Positions 42,377-53,670 are shown, numbered from the stretch's first letter. The stretch is DNA of 64,000 nt from Aspidapion aeneum (GCA_963576565.1 OY755047.1:2965501-3029500), one strand, 5' to 3'. Numbers and translations: made by a program. The notes: generated by a model not told the origin, from the sequence alone.

Positions 42377-43198
42377 AGCTTTGATTATTTAAATAAATAT
42401 CTTTATTAGAATCTACCTAATGGTAGTAACAATCCAGTTATACATTAAAAACGCTAAAATTTTTACGTGTGACAAAAGCTTGCCCGAATGTTCTTTTTTG
42501 TGGTAACGTAGGTTAGGTCAGAATATGTAAGTTTGGCTTAGTTTAGACATGTTCAGGTTAGTTTATGTTAGTAAATTATTTTGAGTTTTATTTAGTTGAG
42601 GAAAATTTATGTTAGTTTAATCTAAACCAATATAAACTAGCCTGAAGACCCAAGATTGCCAATAAGTTTGGCATTAATGTAATTGTTTTTATTTTTTACA
42701 CTTTTGTAATAAATTTTTTTATCCCTCGACGAATTGTAAAGACTTTTCGCCTCGGGAGAAAAGACACACTTTAACATCTTCGCACATAATATACCTCAGT
42801 TCCAACTTGATGGTTCCAACCCAGTTTAACTTACCGAAACAAGCAATCATTACAGTCAGGTCGTCACAACGGAGACCGCAGCATCTTCTCTTTTATAGAA
42901 AACATATATTTGTTTAAGCACTATAACTTAGTTCTGGTACAAATTATTCCTTAATTTACCTATATTACCTAGATTTATTCAAATTTTCGATAAAAAATCT
43001 TAAATTGAAAAAGTAAATAAACATCTAGGATAATTTGTCAAATCGTTTAAACGTCACGAAAAGTTAAACGTCCGCGAACTTTCAAAACCACAGAATATCA
43101 CCGGAGAGTAGACAAAAAACAAGGAAAGATAGCAGCTTCTGCGCAGCGTGCTCTCTCTACAAAGAATATCAATATTTTTGCCTCACTTTGCATATATG

Positions 43199-43912
43199 TA
43201 AAGGCCTATCCAGTTATATATATATAGAGATCACTGTATTCAAGATGTGAAATTAGTTTTTGGAACCAGTTTAAAGTAACCTATACTTCATTCAGGCACA
43301 CTATGTACAACATGCTACGCCATTTTGTGACCTAATTAGTCTCTTTCGCTCAAAGTTCACATGTACCCTGTATAAAAAACAAAGCAAAGGAAACCAAACG
43401 AAACAAATCAGAACATAAAGAAAACAGTGTGATAAGTGACCACCCCGTGACCCATGAGCGCACACATAGGAAGACAGAGAGGTAGCCATATTACCTAAGG
43501 TAAGGTTAGGACACGAAGAACTTCGGCCAATTTTTTTCAAGAAAAATTATTTTTTTGGGACATATTTTTATATAAACACAATATTTTTCTTGATATTTTT
43601 TGTTAATAAAAATAAGCCTTTTTGTTAATAAATATCCTTGATATTTTTTAAACCAATAAGTCAGCAAAAACTAAATTTTTTAAAAGATTTTTAGTTTTTA
43701 TACATTTGTGGAGGTTATTTTTCTTCACAATTATAGCTAATTATTCATTTAACTGTAACAATTTTATTTTAAAACCTTTCTTTCCTCACCCCTTTAACTT
43801 TAAAAGTCCTATATCCTAAAACAAAATGTTATTTAAACTTTTTTATCAGAAATAACCTAACCTCCTCTATCACCTGCTCCACTATGGCTCCTAACTTATG
43901 GGACACCCTGTG
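43199..43912. other. Unassigned
   Basis: The last bases (GGGACACCCTG, 43901-43911) are a foldback/MITE-type terminus, like that at 5952; its partner was not found. No gene. Confidence 0.35.
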
Positions 43913-44019
43913 CAGTGAAACCTCCTATAAGTGGACACTCACGGTTTCGTCGATTTTGTCCGCTTATTGGAGGTGTCCGCTTATGAGAGGGAACTGCGAA
44001 ATTTCAATATATATTTATT

Positions 44020-44156
44020 AACAAGTTTCCGCTGCTTGAATTTTTCCGATATTAAATTTTTCAGCGACCTTGCGTGCTGATATATGTTCCTTCTCCGAAA
44101 CGTTAACAACTTCCATTTTTTTTACGTAAACTAAGAAGTTTTTTACTAGGCGCCAT
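44020..44156 (-). pseudogene. pogo helix-turn-helix remnant (H3)
   Basis: Starts MAPSKKLLSL, then an extra A shifts the frame; the continuation VSEKEHISARKVAEKFNIGK is still visible in another frame. No catalytic domain. Confidence 0.7.
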
Positions 44157-44256
44157 TTTAAAGAGATCTATTACTACCCAACTGAACAATAAAAATAAAA
44201 CACATCAGTCCAACCGAATAAAATATGTTAATGTAAATATGACAGAAGCATTTAGT

Positions 44257-44724
44257 GTTAGCTCCCGCTAAATTTCGCGGTTGTTTATATATATTTTTAA
44301 AAACACACAACTGTATGAAGGACAAAGCGCATTCCGCGTATTTGGACATGCGCACCAACAACCAGTGAGATCCTTGTCAATCGCCTAGAGAAAAAGGCGT
44401 GTTAATTTCGTTCTCCAACTATTTCAAATATCTACACCTGAAAGTGCTCGATTTTTGTGTACTGAAGTATAGAACTAGAAACTTCAGCCCTTCAGCTACG
44501 TGGTGACATCATTAGATCCATCAGGGGCCCCTTGGAACGAGGAGAATTTGGCTGCAAAAGTGGTGAGTGCATTTGTCTGATTACCGTTGTGTGCCACCAA
44601 TATTTTTCCTATGGACGTTTTGATTATTTCGTAATTTCATATCAATATTTATGTTTGTTCGCGCTATCATTAATTAAAATTTATACAGTCCATTGCCTTT
44701 AACGTTTTTCTAACCGTGGACTAA
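44257..44724. mobile_element. hAT-like MITE in pogo H3
   Basis: Starts GTTAGCTCCCG and ends GTGGACTAA(C). ATTTAGT, with C before it on both sides, is duplicated (44249-44256, 44725-44732), so the duplication is 7-8 bp. H1 and H2 show the uninterrupted site near 9155 and 36310. Terminal inversion is short (GTTAG/CTAAC). Superfamily assignment rests on duplication length only. Confidence 0.75.
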
Positions 44725-45020
44725 CATTTAGTCTTCGTATTAAAACGGAAAGAGGTAATTCCCTGACCGCAGAGTGCGTTGTTGCCAACATACTACATAA
44801 TATTTATGACCATGTCGTGCAGCGCTCCGTCCCGTTGTCAGAGGTCTGCGTCCGGTTAAGAGAGGTTTAACGAAAAAAAAATTGTCCGCGTCCGGTTATT
44901 AGAGTGTCCGGTTATAGGAGTGAATTTTACATGTATACAAATAGGGAAAAGCTTGGTTCTAATAAATTTGTCCGCCTAAAGGGAGTGTCCGCCCAATAGA
45001 GGCAAGGAGAAGATTCACTG

Positions 45021-45329
45021 TATATGTAAATTTTAAAACTTAAAACCTAAAAATCCGAACCGAACTCCCCCGACCCCCCTCGTAGAACCGCCAATGCTTA
45101 TGGGGCTACCACACGAAGAAAATAACCAGATTAAGCCATGTCACACCACGATTTTAACAAGACTCACACCCACGCTCAACAGTGTTCGATATATTGAACG
45201 CGATCGATTGGTATCCTTGAATGCACGGTGGCCACCCGTACCTTTTGGAATACCATTTTAATCTAATTATTTTTAAAATAGGTAGGTTGTGAAAAAATTG
45301 AGAAGTAGTCGACGGCATACACCAGGTTC
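45021..45329. other. Unassigned
   Basis: A short pentamer/poly-C patch (CCGAACCGAACTCCCCCGAC at 45056). No gene. Confidence 0.3.
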
Positions 45330-46130
45330 ATGTTCACTCTTAACCCCTACTTTTGGTATTCTTCCATTAACTTTCTCGTTATATACTACATGTCTTCTTT
45401 ATCATTAGCCACAAGTACTTGGTCGTCAGTAAACTGTAGTGTGTATATGGTAAATCGGTCGTTGTATTCCCATGCCGTGTAATTTACGTTTCCAGTATTT
45501 TAGAGCTACTGTGATATATATTTTAAAAAGAGTTGGAGAGATACAACATCCTTGTCTTAAGCCTTTCGTTTCTTTTGAAAGTCGATTTCCAATTTTAATT
45601 TTAGATTTTTACCCTTTGTTTAGTTCTTTTATCGCTTTTATCTATGTATGATTGATATTAGCTTGCTCTAACACTGCCCATAATTTTTCTACTGGAACGG
45701 TATCATATGCGTTTTGTAAGTCCACAAAGGTAACATAAGTCTCTTTATTTCTGGCACTTCTTTTCTCAATTACTTGTACATTGCTCTTCTTCTTCTTGTT
45801 CATAAAAATCATTCTCTATTAAATCTCTAAGAATTCTACCCAAGAATCTACTTAGAGTAATGTTTACTAAAATTCTTCTGTACTTGTTGCATTCCAGCTT
45901 GTTTCCTTTTTTATGTATTGAGGATATGAATGCAATTCTAAAAAATCAGGTACTGGATGTCCGCTTATGCATTGATTGATGATATATGTGAGTTTTTTCA
46001 GTAGTTTCGTATGTACCAAAGGTACTAATTGGCAAAATAAGTTTTTCTTAAAGCCCCTCTTAACCCAAAACACATTCTGCCTGTTCTAAGGTTATTAACC
46101 ATTTGTTGTATATGTTCTGGTTTGAAATGA
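45330..46130 (-). pseudogene. LINE reverse transcriptase relic, minus strand
   Basis: On the minus strand from about 46000: KGNKLECNKYRRILVN and LSRFLGRILRDLIEND (fingers of the reverse transcriptase), an EKKCQK-type linker, a damaged AYDTVP-EKLW region (about 45690), GLRQGCCISP-equivalent (about 45550), and an FTDDQVLV-equivalent catalytic segment (about 45420), then WKNTKSRG-like. Many stops. It supplies the upstream half of the domain that most other copies in the window lack. Confidence 0.8.
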
Positions 46131-48065
46131 CATCATATGGAACCCAAACACCTGTGAAAAAGTGTCAAAACGTATCAGCAAAGAACCACAAGCGTTGATC
46201 TCGAAATCGCAAAAGTAGATCAACCAGTCTGCGGGTTTTTATCATTATTATTTGAAGCGATGACGTAAATCTAAATTCTCACCTTCAATCTTCGTATAAT
46301 AGAGAGATTTTGAAACAATTAAAATTTTGACAACTTTGACAATCGTGGTAGTGTTTAAAAACTACTACCATTACCACGGACCGTAGTTACTTGTTAAAGT
46401 AAAAATATTAAAACCTACCTTTTGTTTTTAGCATTATTTTACAAAATAAATGTTTTGAAAGTTGTACTGGTCATATTTTATAATTTTCGTCAAAAATCTA
46501 TAAAATAACTGTTATTGCACAGTCAGTTTTCTGTTCCATCAAGCAGCTTCGGACTCCTCTGAAATACAGGGATTGAAGACAGGCGCATTAGAATTAATAG
46601 ACGAGGGGTAACACCGGATGTGAAATTTTACTTCAGATTTGGCGGAAGAACAAACGACTTTGCTTTAAGGCATCGACATTTAGGTCATTAACTATATATA
46701 TACCTACCAAAGTACAAGCTAGAAAATGTGTTTCCTAACTTCTTAGAAGTATAACCATCTTTATTTCCTAAAAATGAATAAAATCACAAAAACTTTGTGA
46801 AAATTAAGGTTTTCTATAAAATGTAGGTAATTTCACAAGTATTTTGTAAGAATCAAATTATACGAAATACAAATAAATAAATAAATCTCACATAAAACTG
46901 GTGATATTAGAAAAAATTAATACTTTTTTACAAGTTTCGCCTAAAAATATGTGCTAATGCAAGTTCGTTTTAATTTTTGGTATATTTAGTTTATTAGGCA
47001 GTCTCTAGTGGTTTATAGTTTGTGAATATCAATTAAATTAACTAAAATTAAAAATGTATTATGATAATCCTATGTAATTATGTAATCCTTTCTGTGTGCA
47101 ACTAATTTCGTGCTCTCGAATTCATACATTGCCCTCGATCTATCTTTACGCGAGATGACGAAAGCTACCCTTTCTTTTAGTCACGTGACTTTGAATTTAA
47201 CTCTCTCGCATATGATCACATGCCTGAAGTAAATCGATCACTACGCTAACAGCAGTCGCCTGTTGGACAGTTATTTGGTCGGTCCATCTAACCAAAACCA
47301 TTTTAAAACAGTCCTCGTACTGCATTGCTCGCGCTTTGGGATTTTTCGAACGGTTTTATGAAAATAATTTTAAACTAACAAAACATTTTTAAAAATAAAA
47401 AAAGTCGTACTTAAATTAATTTATTCCTTTAACTATATAACCAATTTAATAAATTTTTCTTCATTGTGTGTATGTGTGAGTTTGGGTCTGAACCCAGCAG
47501 AAATCTTCTAGATCTTAAATTAACTGCTGACCGGCGCTTGTCAAAAGGAGCTGAGAATACCATTGAGAGAATACCTATCGGATGTTTAACTGGGCGCATC
47601 CTCTTGTTAACCGACCGAAAAAATGTGTCTTGGGAGGCGGCGACGAAAAAAAAATCGAGAAAGAGAAATACCAAAAAACAAAAGCAGAAAAAATGCGCCT
47701 CGCAGCGCCGGCCGTCGATTTTTTAACCAGATTAGACAAAAAGAGAGAGGGAGATATGGGGAGTGTCGTAGGTGGAAGTGAGACAGAGTAGAACTAACAA
47801 ATGTTAAATGCAAATAGGTGGTGGGCAAGTTTTAAAAAGGGCGCGATTTAAAACGCCAAGATTAAACAAGCATGCGCTTTGGTTCTTCAGCCAATTCAAA
47901 CCATAGGCGTACACGGTAAAAAAATTTGTCTACAATGAAAATACGTACTTTTCTTGAATAAATTGTTTTAACTTTTTTGAATTAAAATATTTCTTTTTAG
48001 TTCAATGCAGCGTTTAATCTTGAAATGAGACTTTATTTTTCTTCTTTATTTATTTTGTTTCAGTA
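46131..48065. other. Unassigned AT-rich DNA
   Basis: Several overlapping short frames lie at 47430-47830 in more balanced sequence (for example MCMCEFGSEPSRNLLDLKLT on plus), but they overlap on both strands, none matches a family I know, and none is repeated in the window. No firm gene. Confidence 0.35.
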
Positions 48066-48137
48066 TACTCCATTTTGTAACAAAGCAAATTGTCTTCATA
48101 TAAATAATATTTTGCTTCCAAAGAAAACGGTGCCTTA

Positions 48138-49340
48138 CCTTGGCGTGGCTAGGGGGGGGGCAGAGGGGGCCCGGCCCCCCCCCTTGAAGTCCCTCAGGCC
48201 CCCTAAGATATTTTAGGCCTCCCCTACCGACTACTAGTAAAAGAACATGACGCTGAAAATACATACTTTTCTATTATTATTCGGGAAATACTCAAATAAA
48301 ATAGGTGCATTAAAATTTAAAATCATTCAGATAATGTTTACATTTCAGGAAAAAGCCCTTGTCTTGCGGAATTAGGCTTTTTCTCTTTGAATTATCGGTA
48401 ACTTTTCTGCACTTATGCAATTTCCCGAAAATATTTTTTAAATTTAAACATAATTATGCATATTGAATATTTCATACATATTGGCGACATCTTGTAAAAT
48501 ATTATAGAAGTGTAAGTTAAATTTCGCATTTAATAAAGACAGCGACCTTTGCCCCTCTGTTTCCGAAATCGGGTTGTAGATGTCGTGAGGTTATAAAAAA
48601 CCTTTTTAAACTGTTTTTCTAAAATAAATATAATAATCCTTTTAGTTTTTTTGAGGTTAGCGTTTAGTGTCTTATGAAAATTTTCCGATTTTGGTGACAA
48701 ATTCATAACCATTTTCATATTAAATTTTCCCACGTCGTTAAATGGAATAAATTCGTCGAGCAATACCGGGAAATTTTTAATATTAATAGTTCTACTCTAA
48801 GAGCAGAAATGACCGTTTTAAAGAATTGTATTTTTCGGTTAAATCAAACTGTTGGTCCTGATTCTATCAAACAACATATAGCAGAAAACACCTATCCAAA
48901 CCTCTACCAACTTTTTAAAGTTGCGAGTATTCTTCCAATTTCAAGTGCAACTTGCGAGAGGTCTTTCTCTGCCATGAGGAGAGATTTTAATTGGCTTAGA
49001 ACAACTATGACTCAAAAGAGACACTCAGGTTTGTCATTGTTATTCATAGAAAAAGATGTTGAGGTCGACTTAGACAGTGTGGTAGACGCTTTCAGTCAGC
49101 GACGTAGAAAACTTTCTTTGTAGAATTGCTGAATTACATACTTGCTGTGTATACATATAAATAAGTTGGTAAATGTATTATTAAATTTGTTATATTAAAA
49201 TATTAGAACATTTAATGCGCGTATTTTTTTTTTTATTCATTGCACACTTTGCACGACTCTTTAAAACCTATGCTTGCTTTTTGTTCAAGATAGACCGGGG
49301 CCACGGCCCCCGCTGAAAAGCAAGGCTAGCTACGCCAATG
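48138..49340 (+). mobile_element. hAT element with partial transposase
   Basis: Ends are CCTTGGCGTGGCTAG and CTAGCTACGCCAATG (13 of 15 positions pair). GTGCCTTA is duplicated exactly (48130-48137, 49341-49348). Poly-G/C tracts lie inside both ends. It encodes the C-terminus of a hAT transposase (48763-49123). The N-terminal half is missing or degraded, so it is a 1.2 kb internally deleted copy. Its termini resemble the CAGTGGCGTA ends of the short poly-G MITEs in the window, making it the best candidate relic of their mobilising family. Confidence 0.92.
48763..49123 (+). pseudogene. hAT transposase C-terminus (dimerisation domain)
   Basis: An open frame of about 120 codons reads YREIFNINSSTLRAEMTVL, then ENTYPNLYQLFKVASILPIS, SATCERSFSAMRRDFNWLRT and SGLSLLFIEKDV, ending at TAG 49121-49123. 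The P-SSATCERSFSAM--LR-TM----L--L pattern is the hAT dimerisation region, of the type found in zinc-finger MYM / P52rIPK-like transposase proteins. The DDE catalytic residues upstream are not visible; sequence at 48540-48760 is out of frame. Inactive as a whole. Confidence 0.88.
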
Positions 49341-49649
49341 GTGCCTTAGATTAATTTAGTGCCAATTTATAATAAAACAATTTCTGTTTCACATTAAAAT
49401 AGAGAGGCAAAATGATTTTTGTGCTATATTAAGAAAATATTCTCTTGGTGAATAAAAAAGCACAAATTATTTTACTTCAAAGCAGTTTGCTTTGATCTAA
49501 GACAAGTTTTTTTACCGTGTATCATCACCATCTTCAATTGCCCTTCTGAAGAAAATATGATCAAATTTTTTAAATGCACTTTTTGCTCTAATTTGCGTGT
49601 GGAGAGTTATACTTAAAGGTATTTTCCCAGACTAGTGCCTAAAGTCACT

Positions 49650-50275
49650 ATACAAAGGGACAAAATCTAAAATTAAAATTGGAAATCGACTTTCAAAAGA
49701 ATGCCCGGTAACGAAAGGCTTAAGACAGGAATCTCTCCAACTCTTTTTAAAATATATATCGCAGTAGCTGTAAAAAATTGTAAACGTAAAGTGCACGGCA
49801 TAAGAATACAACTTAACGACCGATTTACCATATACACACTATAGTTTACTGACGACTAAGTAATTATAGCTAGTGATAAAGAAGACATGGAGTATATGAT
49901 GAGAAAGTTAACGGAAGAATACCAAAAGTGGGGATTAACAGTGAACGTGGACAAGACACAGTACTTTTGTATTGGAAACTAATCCAGAGAGAACTATATA
50001 ATGAATGAAAAGAATGGGATTCGAGGGAAGCATAACGGATGACATCACCAAAAGACAACTGATATACGGATTAATGTCGAAAGATTACCAAAGCAGGCCT
50101 TAGAATGGCAACCAACAGAGCGTAGAAAAAGAGGGCGTCCTAAACTAGAATGGCAACAGTCAATCCAAAGATTAATGAGTAAAAAAAAACCTGACAAAAG
50201 ATGATTGTCAGGATCGAAGGAGGCGGCGTCGGACAATGTAGAAAAATGTTCTAAACCGACACAGTAGTAGTAGTA
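49650..50275 (+). pseudogene. LINE relic with internal deletion
   Basis: Order: KGTKSKIKIGN, a GLRQ-SPTL region with a short deletion, KIYIAVAVKNCK (the uninterrupted target of copy C), IYTL-F-DD-VI damaged to stops, MMRKLTEEYQKWGLTVNVDK, then a jump (about 49985) to KRMGFEGSITDDITKRQL, a RKRGRPKLEWQQSIQRL block, and GTTCTAAACCGACACAG followed by (TAG)n. The thumb/connection region is deleted. Confidence 0.85.
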
Positions 50276-50738
50276 GTTAAAAAAAAATCGGTCTGTAAGT
50301 TCGTTTGCCGTTTCTGTTGAGACCGGAAAGTTTTCCAAAAACGACCTGACTGTAAAGTAACACTTTCCGACAAAAAAATCTACGGAAAATGCTTGTTTTC
50401 CGGTCGGTATAAAAGAAAATTATTAGTGAACATCCGCAAATTTATTTTGATTGGTAAATAGGTATCCATATTTTATTATTTATTAAAATTTTATTAATTT
50501 TTATTTTTTTAATTTTAAAAGTTACAGTTTGAAAACTGCTATTGCTATTTTGATGAAACTTGCGGATCTTATAGAATCGTCTTTTCCTAATAGCGCTGTT
50601 TTATTTTCTTAAACAGGAGACATTAACAGACGGGCAGACAAGAAACCCGCGAATCTTTTTGGATTAAAATGCAATGGGATAATTCTCTCTACTGTACAAC
50701 GTGTTATTGAATGAGACTTAAATATTAAAGTAATTTTT
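50276..50738. other. Unassigned AT-rich DNA
   Basis: No gene recognised. Confidence 0.3.
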
Positions 50739-51013
50739 GGCGGATCCATGGGGGGGGGGCACTAGGGGCACATGCCCCCCCCCGAGAATTTTTTGAATAT
50801 ACAAAAAATGAGTAAAAAGTCATGTTTTTGCTAATAAAAATTCAAAATTTTTGACTGCGGCGCTTGAAAGTGTCTATTGTTATTATCATCGAAATTACAA
50901 CCACTGACGAGTTCAATAAAATGCTGCTTAAAAAAATATATACCGTTTTTTACCAACAGAGACTGTCACCTAAAGTGCCCCCCCCCCCCCCGAGAAGCAC
51001 CACTGGATCCGCC
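50739..51013. mobile_element. Poly-G MITE (GGCGGATCC ends)
   Basis: GGCGGATCCATGGG at the left and CCACTGGATCCGCC at the right are inverted, with a G tract just inside the left end, a C tract at 50776 and another at 50981. No clear target duplication. Related to the copies at 1 and 19727. Confidence 0.75.
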
Positions 51014-51030
51014 CTTGATATGAACATACT

Positions 51031-51292
51031 AGGGACCTATTGCAATAGTGCCAGGCACTATATTGACAGTTTCGCATTAAAAACTGACAGTCGATCTTTC
51101 AAAATTGACATACCAAAGTCGAATGTAGAAATCCAGTCGTTTATTTTCCATTAATAGTGGCGTCACTATTAATTCCGGCTCTTATAATACACACAGGCCT
51201 AATTTTGAAAGAAGACAGCTGTTCTAATAATGCGAAACTCTCAATATAGTGCCCGGCACAATTTGTGTCTGGCTTTATTGCAATAGGTCCTT
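51031..51292. mobile_element. MITE Y with long inverted ends
   Basis: AGGGACCTATTGCAATA...GGCACTATATTGACAGTTT at the left is the near complement of the right end (AAACTCTCAATATAGTGCC ... TATTGCAATAGGTCCTT), with arms of about 60 bp. One diverged end of the same family lies at 58408-58475. No coding sequence. Confidence 0.8.
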
Positions 51293-51406
51293 AATATATC
51301 CTAAACTTCTTAAATTTTGGGATGAAAGTTGTTAAACATTTTCAAAAAATCTCTTTTTTTATGAGTATCAGCGAGAGTGTTCTGGATATTTTTGTAAAAT
51401 TTGGTA

Positions 51407-52148
51407 CAGTGAATATCGGTTATAACGACATTGAACGGACCGCTTAATATAGGTCGTTATAACCAAGTGTCGTTATAGACAAAAAATGTTACAAACTGGG
51501 TTATATATTTTTATTACGAAAAAGTGATTGTATCTCTTTAAATTTTCATTGAAAACATCTTTTTTTTACAAACATATATGTATGTTATTTGAGTATGTAC
51601 ATATTATGTATTATGCATACATATGTAGGTACATACTTATTGTACATTTGTATACAAAATTATGAGCTTTCTCCTTAACTATAAAAGCTTTTCGTTTAGA
51701 TATCGCGTTTAATTTATACATATTCTTAGACTCAGCAGCTTAGATTATGTAAACACAAAAGCACACCACATCAATAGCACGGATCACCTAAAGGTGATCC
51801 GTGTCAATAGCTTTAATACAATAAATGTAACAGACGTTTATAATAGACCAATTGCCGATTCGCATGAACCGGGGATTTACCGCCTACAATAAAAAAGATT
51901 TACCGAACTTCGTCACACAATGGCTACAGTTTATCGTTACATGCGATATCGCTCGTCGTTATAACCGATTACTTGGACCAATTTAAGTTAAATTATCGGT
52001 CGCTATATAAGTACGACGTTATATGCGATGTCGTTATAGGCAATACGTATTTAATGCATTTAGCATAGAACTCCGTCGGGACCTTAATATGTCGTCGCTA
52101 TAACCGATATGTCGTAATATCCCATATCGTTATAAGCGATATTCACTG
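51407..52148. mobile_element. pogo-type MITE I
   Basis: Ends are CAGTGAATATCGGTTATAAC and its complement ...GTTATAAGCGATATTCACTG. TA on the left (51405-51406); TA on the right (52149-52150), which is also the left TA of the next element. Repeated TTATAACGA/TCGTTATA motifs lie inside both ends. At 51778-51803 a perfect hairpin (CACGGATCACC, loop TAAA) is embedded. No transposase. Confidence 0.88.
51778..51803. repeat. Perfect 11-bp-arm hairpin
   Basis: CACGGATCACC TAAA GGTGATCCGTG. The outer 9 bp are the same as the stem at 8102-8128. Inside pogo-type MITE I. Confidence 0.85.
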
Positions 52149-52150
52149 TA

Positions 52151-53670
52151 CAGCGTGTCCCATTTTCGATGGGATTAAATGGGAAACTCGGTTATTATTA
52201 AAGATATTGATTTTCTGATTGCACCTTACCGCGCTCTTTTTTTGAGCCCTTAAAAATGGCGTAATTAGATTTTTGCTATACCCCGTAGTTTCGCTAATAC
52301 AGGGAGTTTTTGAAAAAATTGTATTTTTAATAATCCCTTGTATCTCGCTTATTTTGCGAGATATTTTTATTCTGTAAAAACCTTTTTATGGCAACTTTTT
52401 TAGAAGAAAATAATGACGTCAACTTTTTAAAATATTGTTTAGTTTTTGAGATATGGTATTTATCATAAAAAAATTAAATACGGACCTGTATTTTTTTATT
52501 ACTATTTTGATTGGTTTCATGCTAGTATTATCAGAAAATAAGAAAACTAAAAAATTTTTGTTTTAAGGTAAAAAAAATTTTATATTTAAAAAAAAAATTA
52601 GTCCGAACCTGGATATTTCCAACATAAATATAAATTAAAAATTACTAGTTAAACAATTTTTAGTTTAACTGTTTTGATACTTAGCATATTAAAATGGTTT
52701 TACGTTAATTTACAGATTTATTTGAAACAAAGTCTACGAAAAATACAAAAAAAAACAAATTATAAAAAATAACTAATTTTTCTGGTTACCATTATGTGTA
52801 AGACATTGTTGGCATTTTTGAGTAATTTTTCTTAACGCATTTTGCATAAAAATATTTCTGCCATTTAAATATTGGGATTTTGTTGCTTGAATGAAGCAGT
52901 CAAACATATCACATTTTTCAAAATCTGGATATGGTCGAATTCTAGCCAGTTTAAAATAATAGTAAGCCATTCACAAAAATGACAAGTAAAATGACAATGT
53001 CAGTTCCACGCTTTTGTTTTGTAAATTTCACGACCTGCTGTGCTACCATCAAATAATTAGTGGGATATTATTTTTGTAACTTTTTAAGGTTTTTACTTTA
53101 TTTATAAATCTTTTAATTATCATTTTAAAACAGATAAACTAAAAATCGTTCAACTAGTGTGTCTTGCAATTTTTAATTTATAATTACGTTGGAAATTTCC
53201 AGGTTCGGACTAATTTTTTTTTCAATTATTAAATAGTTTTTTTTAACCTTAAATCAAAAAATATTAAAGTTTTATCATTTTAAGGTAATAATAGCATGGA
53301 ACCAATCAAAGTAGTGATAAAAAAAAATCCAGGTCCGTATTTAATTTTTTTATGACAAATACCATATCTCAAAAACTAAACAATATTTTAAAAAATTGAC
53401 AACGTCATTATTTTGCTCTAAAAAAGTTGCCATAAAAAGGTTTTTACAGAATAAAAATATCTTGCAAAATAAGCGAGATACAAGGAATTAATTAAAATGC
53501 AATTTTTTCAAAAACTCCCTGTATTAGCGAAACCACGAAGTATAGCAAAAATCTGATTACACCATTTTTAAGGGCTCCAAAAAAGAGCACGGTAAGGTGC
53601 AATCAGAAAATCGATATCTTTAATAATAACCGAGTTTCCCATTTAATCCCATCGAAAATGGGACACGCTG
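52151..53670. mobile_element. Foldback J1 carrying a 65-codon ORF
   Basis: CAGCGTGTCCCATTTTCGAT at the left and its complement at the right; arms of roughly 540 bp (52151-52690 against 53125-53670) with a loop of about 430 bp. TA on both sides, the left one shared with element I. The loop holds an ORF at 52773-52970 (minus). J2 at 59936-61474 is the same element in the opposite orientation. Confidence 0.92.
52773..52970 (-). CDS. 65-codon ORF in the loop of foldback J1, unknown function
   Basis: Begins MAYYYFKLARIRPYPDF and includes KCDMFDCFIQATKSQYLNGR and KITQKCQQCLTHNGNQKN before TAG. The J2 copy (60639-60836) differs at four nucleotides: two amino acid replacements (Tyr/Asn, Ile/Asn) and two silent changes, with no frameshift or stop. 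No signal peptide or membrane segment is apparent; there are four cysteines, including a C-x2-C. I do not recognise the family. It is too small for a transposase, so a captured host exon or a chance frame are the alternatives. The ATG is preceded by AT-rich sequence without a visible splice site. Confidence 0.4.
   Translation of the reverse strand: MAYYYFKLARIRPYPDFEKCDMFDCFIQATKSQYLNGRNIFMQNALRKITQKCQQCLTHNGNQKN

Larger units (their letters stand above)
42086..43190 (+). mobile_element. Inverted-repeat unit carrying a THAP-like exon
   Basis: The left end has AGTGAGGCAAAAAT (about 42090) and the right end its complement ATTTTTGCCTCACTT (43174-43188). The flanking 8-mers CGTATATG (42078-42085) and CATATATG (43191-43198) differ by one base. 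Because CATATATG is its own complement, they can be read as an 8-bp target duplication or as part of the inverted ends. The unit is 1.1 kb and carries a candidate THAP first exon at 42303. P-superfamily transposases have N-terminal THAP domains and make 8-bp duplications, so a P-like (or THAP-bearing hAT-like) non-autonomous derivative is the working inference. No catalytic domain is seen. Confidence 0.5.
43913..45020 (-). mobile_element. pogo/Tigger-type element H3, interrupted by a hAT MITE
   Basis: Ends are CAGTGAAACCTCCTATAAG and ...AGATTCACTG, with TA on the right. The same internal order as H1 is present: helix-turn-helix remnant (minus, 44156 to about 44020, frameshifted after LLSLRKK), then AAAACGGAAAGAGGTAATTC and GTCCGGTTATAGGAGTG. 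The 468-bp insertion at 44257 is absent from H1 and H2. Confidence 0.82.
48070..49480. repeat. Dispersed repeat Z, split by a hAT element
   Basis: 48070-48137 and 49349-49480 together match 2676-2880. The hAT insertion separates them. Confidence 0.75.

Noticed and set aside
47429..47828. Overlapping frames of 63-86 codons
   Set aside because: They overlap on both strands, share no motif with a known family and have no repeat support.
51413..52147. Helitron assignment for hairpin-bearing elements
   Set aside because: Element I has TA duplications and inverted CAGTG ends; F1/F2 lack the TC...CTRR ends expected of Helitrons.
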